Below are positions 5,391 through 6,287 of a stretch of 6,287 nt of DNA, piece after piece (positions within the stretch are counted from its first letter, which is position 1; every line of letters begins with the position of its first letter). A model generated the notes under the pieces. It was not told the origin of the DNA, ran no database searches, and saw nothing but the letters and a program-made list of their open reading frames with translations. Origin of the DNA: Xanthobacteraceae bacterium (GTDB lineage: Bacteria > Pseudomonadota > Alphaproteobacteria > Rhizobiales > Xanthobacteraceae); assembly GCA_030043175.1 (NCBI GenBank), contig JASHYD010001212.1, positions 1 to 6,287 of the forward strand. Reading direction: 5' to 3'. The translations under genes were made by a program, and so were the position numbers.

Positions 5391-6013
5391 CGGGCGACGA
5401 CAATAAAGGTTCGATGGCGACAGGCTAAGCACGAAGACCCGAATGCAGGACCCGGGCAGAGCGATGAGGCGAATTATGACCAGGCGTTGTTCGCTCCCCG
5501 CGTTTGGCAAGCGATGGTCATTGTCGCCATAGGCCTTCCCCTCCTCGACTTCGAGTTGTTTGTTTGAAATCGCCCGCCCTGGCACGCATGCCGCGAGACT
5601 CCATCAGCGATATTATCGGACCGTTCGGGCGATGTCTCTGACCTCGTGATATTAAGTTGAATTTCTTCCGCAGCGCAGCGGCGATTGTGCGACGCAAACA
5701 GCTGGAGTCGGGGATGTGGGAGCCGAACGCCCGCCTTCACATGGGCGGGAAACCAGAAGCTCGATTTGCGAGAACTGCGCGCCGCTTTTGCGTGCGGTCC
5801 ACAGTCCGGGGATGTCATGCCCGAATTTTGCCACGCTGCATCGTGGCGACGGGAGTAGGGCGAGCACGCTGGTGGCCCGAGTCTAAGGCCATTCCGCGCG
5901 GGCTCTTGCCGGCGAACCCGGAATCCACAACGCTCGTCTGGTGCCTATGAAATGAGGGCTCGCCCCGCTTCACTGGGGACCTGGAGTGGTGGAGACCGGG
6001 TTAGCGCCCCACG
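5391..6013. other. Gene-poor spacer between the MHS and rlmB genes
   Basis: I see no convincing gene in these 623 bp. The best open frame ends at 5567 on the plus strand and finishes with a hydrophobic stretch (VWQAMVIVAIGLPLLDFELFV). It has no credible start or ribosome binding site, its upstream part runs into the repeat array, and it resembles nothing I know; it could be a relic of a membrane protein. A 6-bp hairpin (cccgcc 5730-5735 with 5744-5749) and a weak one over the rlmB stop (ttagcg 6001-6006 with cgctaa 6012-6017) are the only structures seen. There is no tRNA. Confidence 0.5.
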
Positions 6014-6287
6014 CTAAGCCGATGCGGCGAGCCTGGCGCTCGCGACGTAGAGCGCCAGCGCGGCGGCGTTAGACACATTGAGGCTGCTGATCCGGCCCGG
6101 CAGCGCGAGCCGTGCGATCACGTCGCAATGGACGCGGGTGAGATGCCGCAGGCCTTTGCCTTCGGCGCCGATCGCCAGGGCGAGGGGAGCCGAGAGAGGC
6201 AAGGCGGCGAGGTCGGCGTCGCCGCGGCTGTCGAGCCCGACCAGAAACGTATTGAGCTCTCGCAGCTTATCGAGTGCGCGGGCCAGA
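6014..6287 (-). CDS. rlmB: SpoU/RlmB-type 23S rRNA 2'-O-ribose methyltransferase, 3' part only
   Basis: About 90 C-terminal residues are visible; the gene runs off the right edge of the window. The sequence contains LALAIGAEGKGLRHLT and ISSLNVSNAAALALY. These are motifs 2 and 3 of the SpoU branch of SPOUT methyltransferases, which form the knotted S-adenosylmethionine pocket, and the Asn of SLNVSNA is a conserved active-site residue. RlmB methylates the 2'-OH of G2251 (E. coli numbering) in the 23S rRNA P-loop. The family is secure. The RlmB assignment over other TrmH-like paralogues is probable but rests on the C-terminus alone. The stop codon is TAG at 6016-6014, with only a weak hairpin over it. 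Confidence 0.85.
   Translation of the reverse strand, partial: LARALDKLRELNTFLVGLDSRGDADLAALPLSAPLALAIGAEGKGLRHLTRVHCDVIARLALPGRISSLNVSNAAALALYVASARLAASA

Noticed and set aside
5331..5567. 78-codon plus-strand open frame
   Set aside because: It starts inside the repeat array, has no ribosome binding site and no known relatives; only the hydrophobic end is suggestive, so it is described within the spacer and not called as a gene.
5975..6010. tRNA-like stretch (ggagtggtggagaccgggtt)
   Set aside because: No T-loop GGTTCGAATCC, no acceptor stem and no anticodon stem could be formed.

Overview
The window looks like chromosomal DNA from a Hyphomicrobiales alphaproteobacterium, most likely Bradyrhizobium/Xanthobacter-like. 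It is GC-rich and carries the start of the lipid A very-long-chain fatty acid (VLCFA) locus, headed by a protein that closely matches the rhizobial acyl carrier protein AcpXL. It also contains GC-rich 'ccccgcaag' hairpins of the kind common in these genomes. The genus is an inference from remembered family sequences; no search was run.

Left part (1-1155): the 3' end of a plus-strand M15-type peptidase gene (1-465) faces a minus-strand RlpA-like cell-wall protein (625-1155). The rlpA start is best placed at a TTG at 1155. A near-perfect 30-bp palindrome (516-545) lies between the two converging genes.

Middle (1156-3475): a 326-bp divergent spacer leads into a compact plus-strand operon, acpXL - fabZXL - fabF2XL, with gaps of only 17 and 15 bp. 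In relatives this operon continues with fabF1XL, an alcohol dehydrogenase and lpxXL, and together they build and attach the C26-C28 hydroxy fatty acid of lipid A. Here it stops after fabF2XL. The FabF2XL protein has no cysteine at the ketosynthase active site and no HGT histidine, so it looks like a non-catalytic partner subunit whose expected partner is not adjacent. The C-terminus of fabZXL is encoded by a palindromic repeat, and a related hairpin follows fabF2XL.

Right part (3476-6287): the 340-bp gap after fabF2XL holds a decayed C-terminal fragment of a metabolite:H+ symporter (MHS) gene (3552-3701, minus strand). Next come a strong rho-independent terminator and an intact minus-strand MHS transporter gene (3816-5138). 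Upstream of that gene is an array of five recognisable, diverged inverted-repeat units (5217-5380) that could be a multi-site operator. About 620 bp without a convincing gene follow, and the window ends in the 3' part of a minus-strand SpoU/RlmB-type rRNA 2'-O-methyltransferase gene.

The observations most worth following are the repeat array, the catalytically incomplete FabF2XL in a shortened VLCFA operon, and the transporter relic at the point where the operon breaks off.
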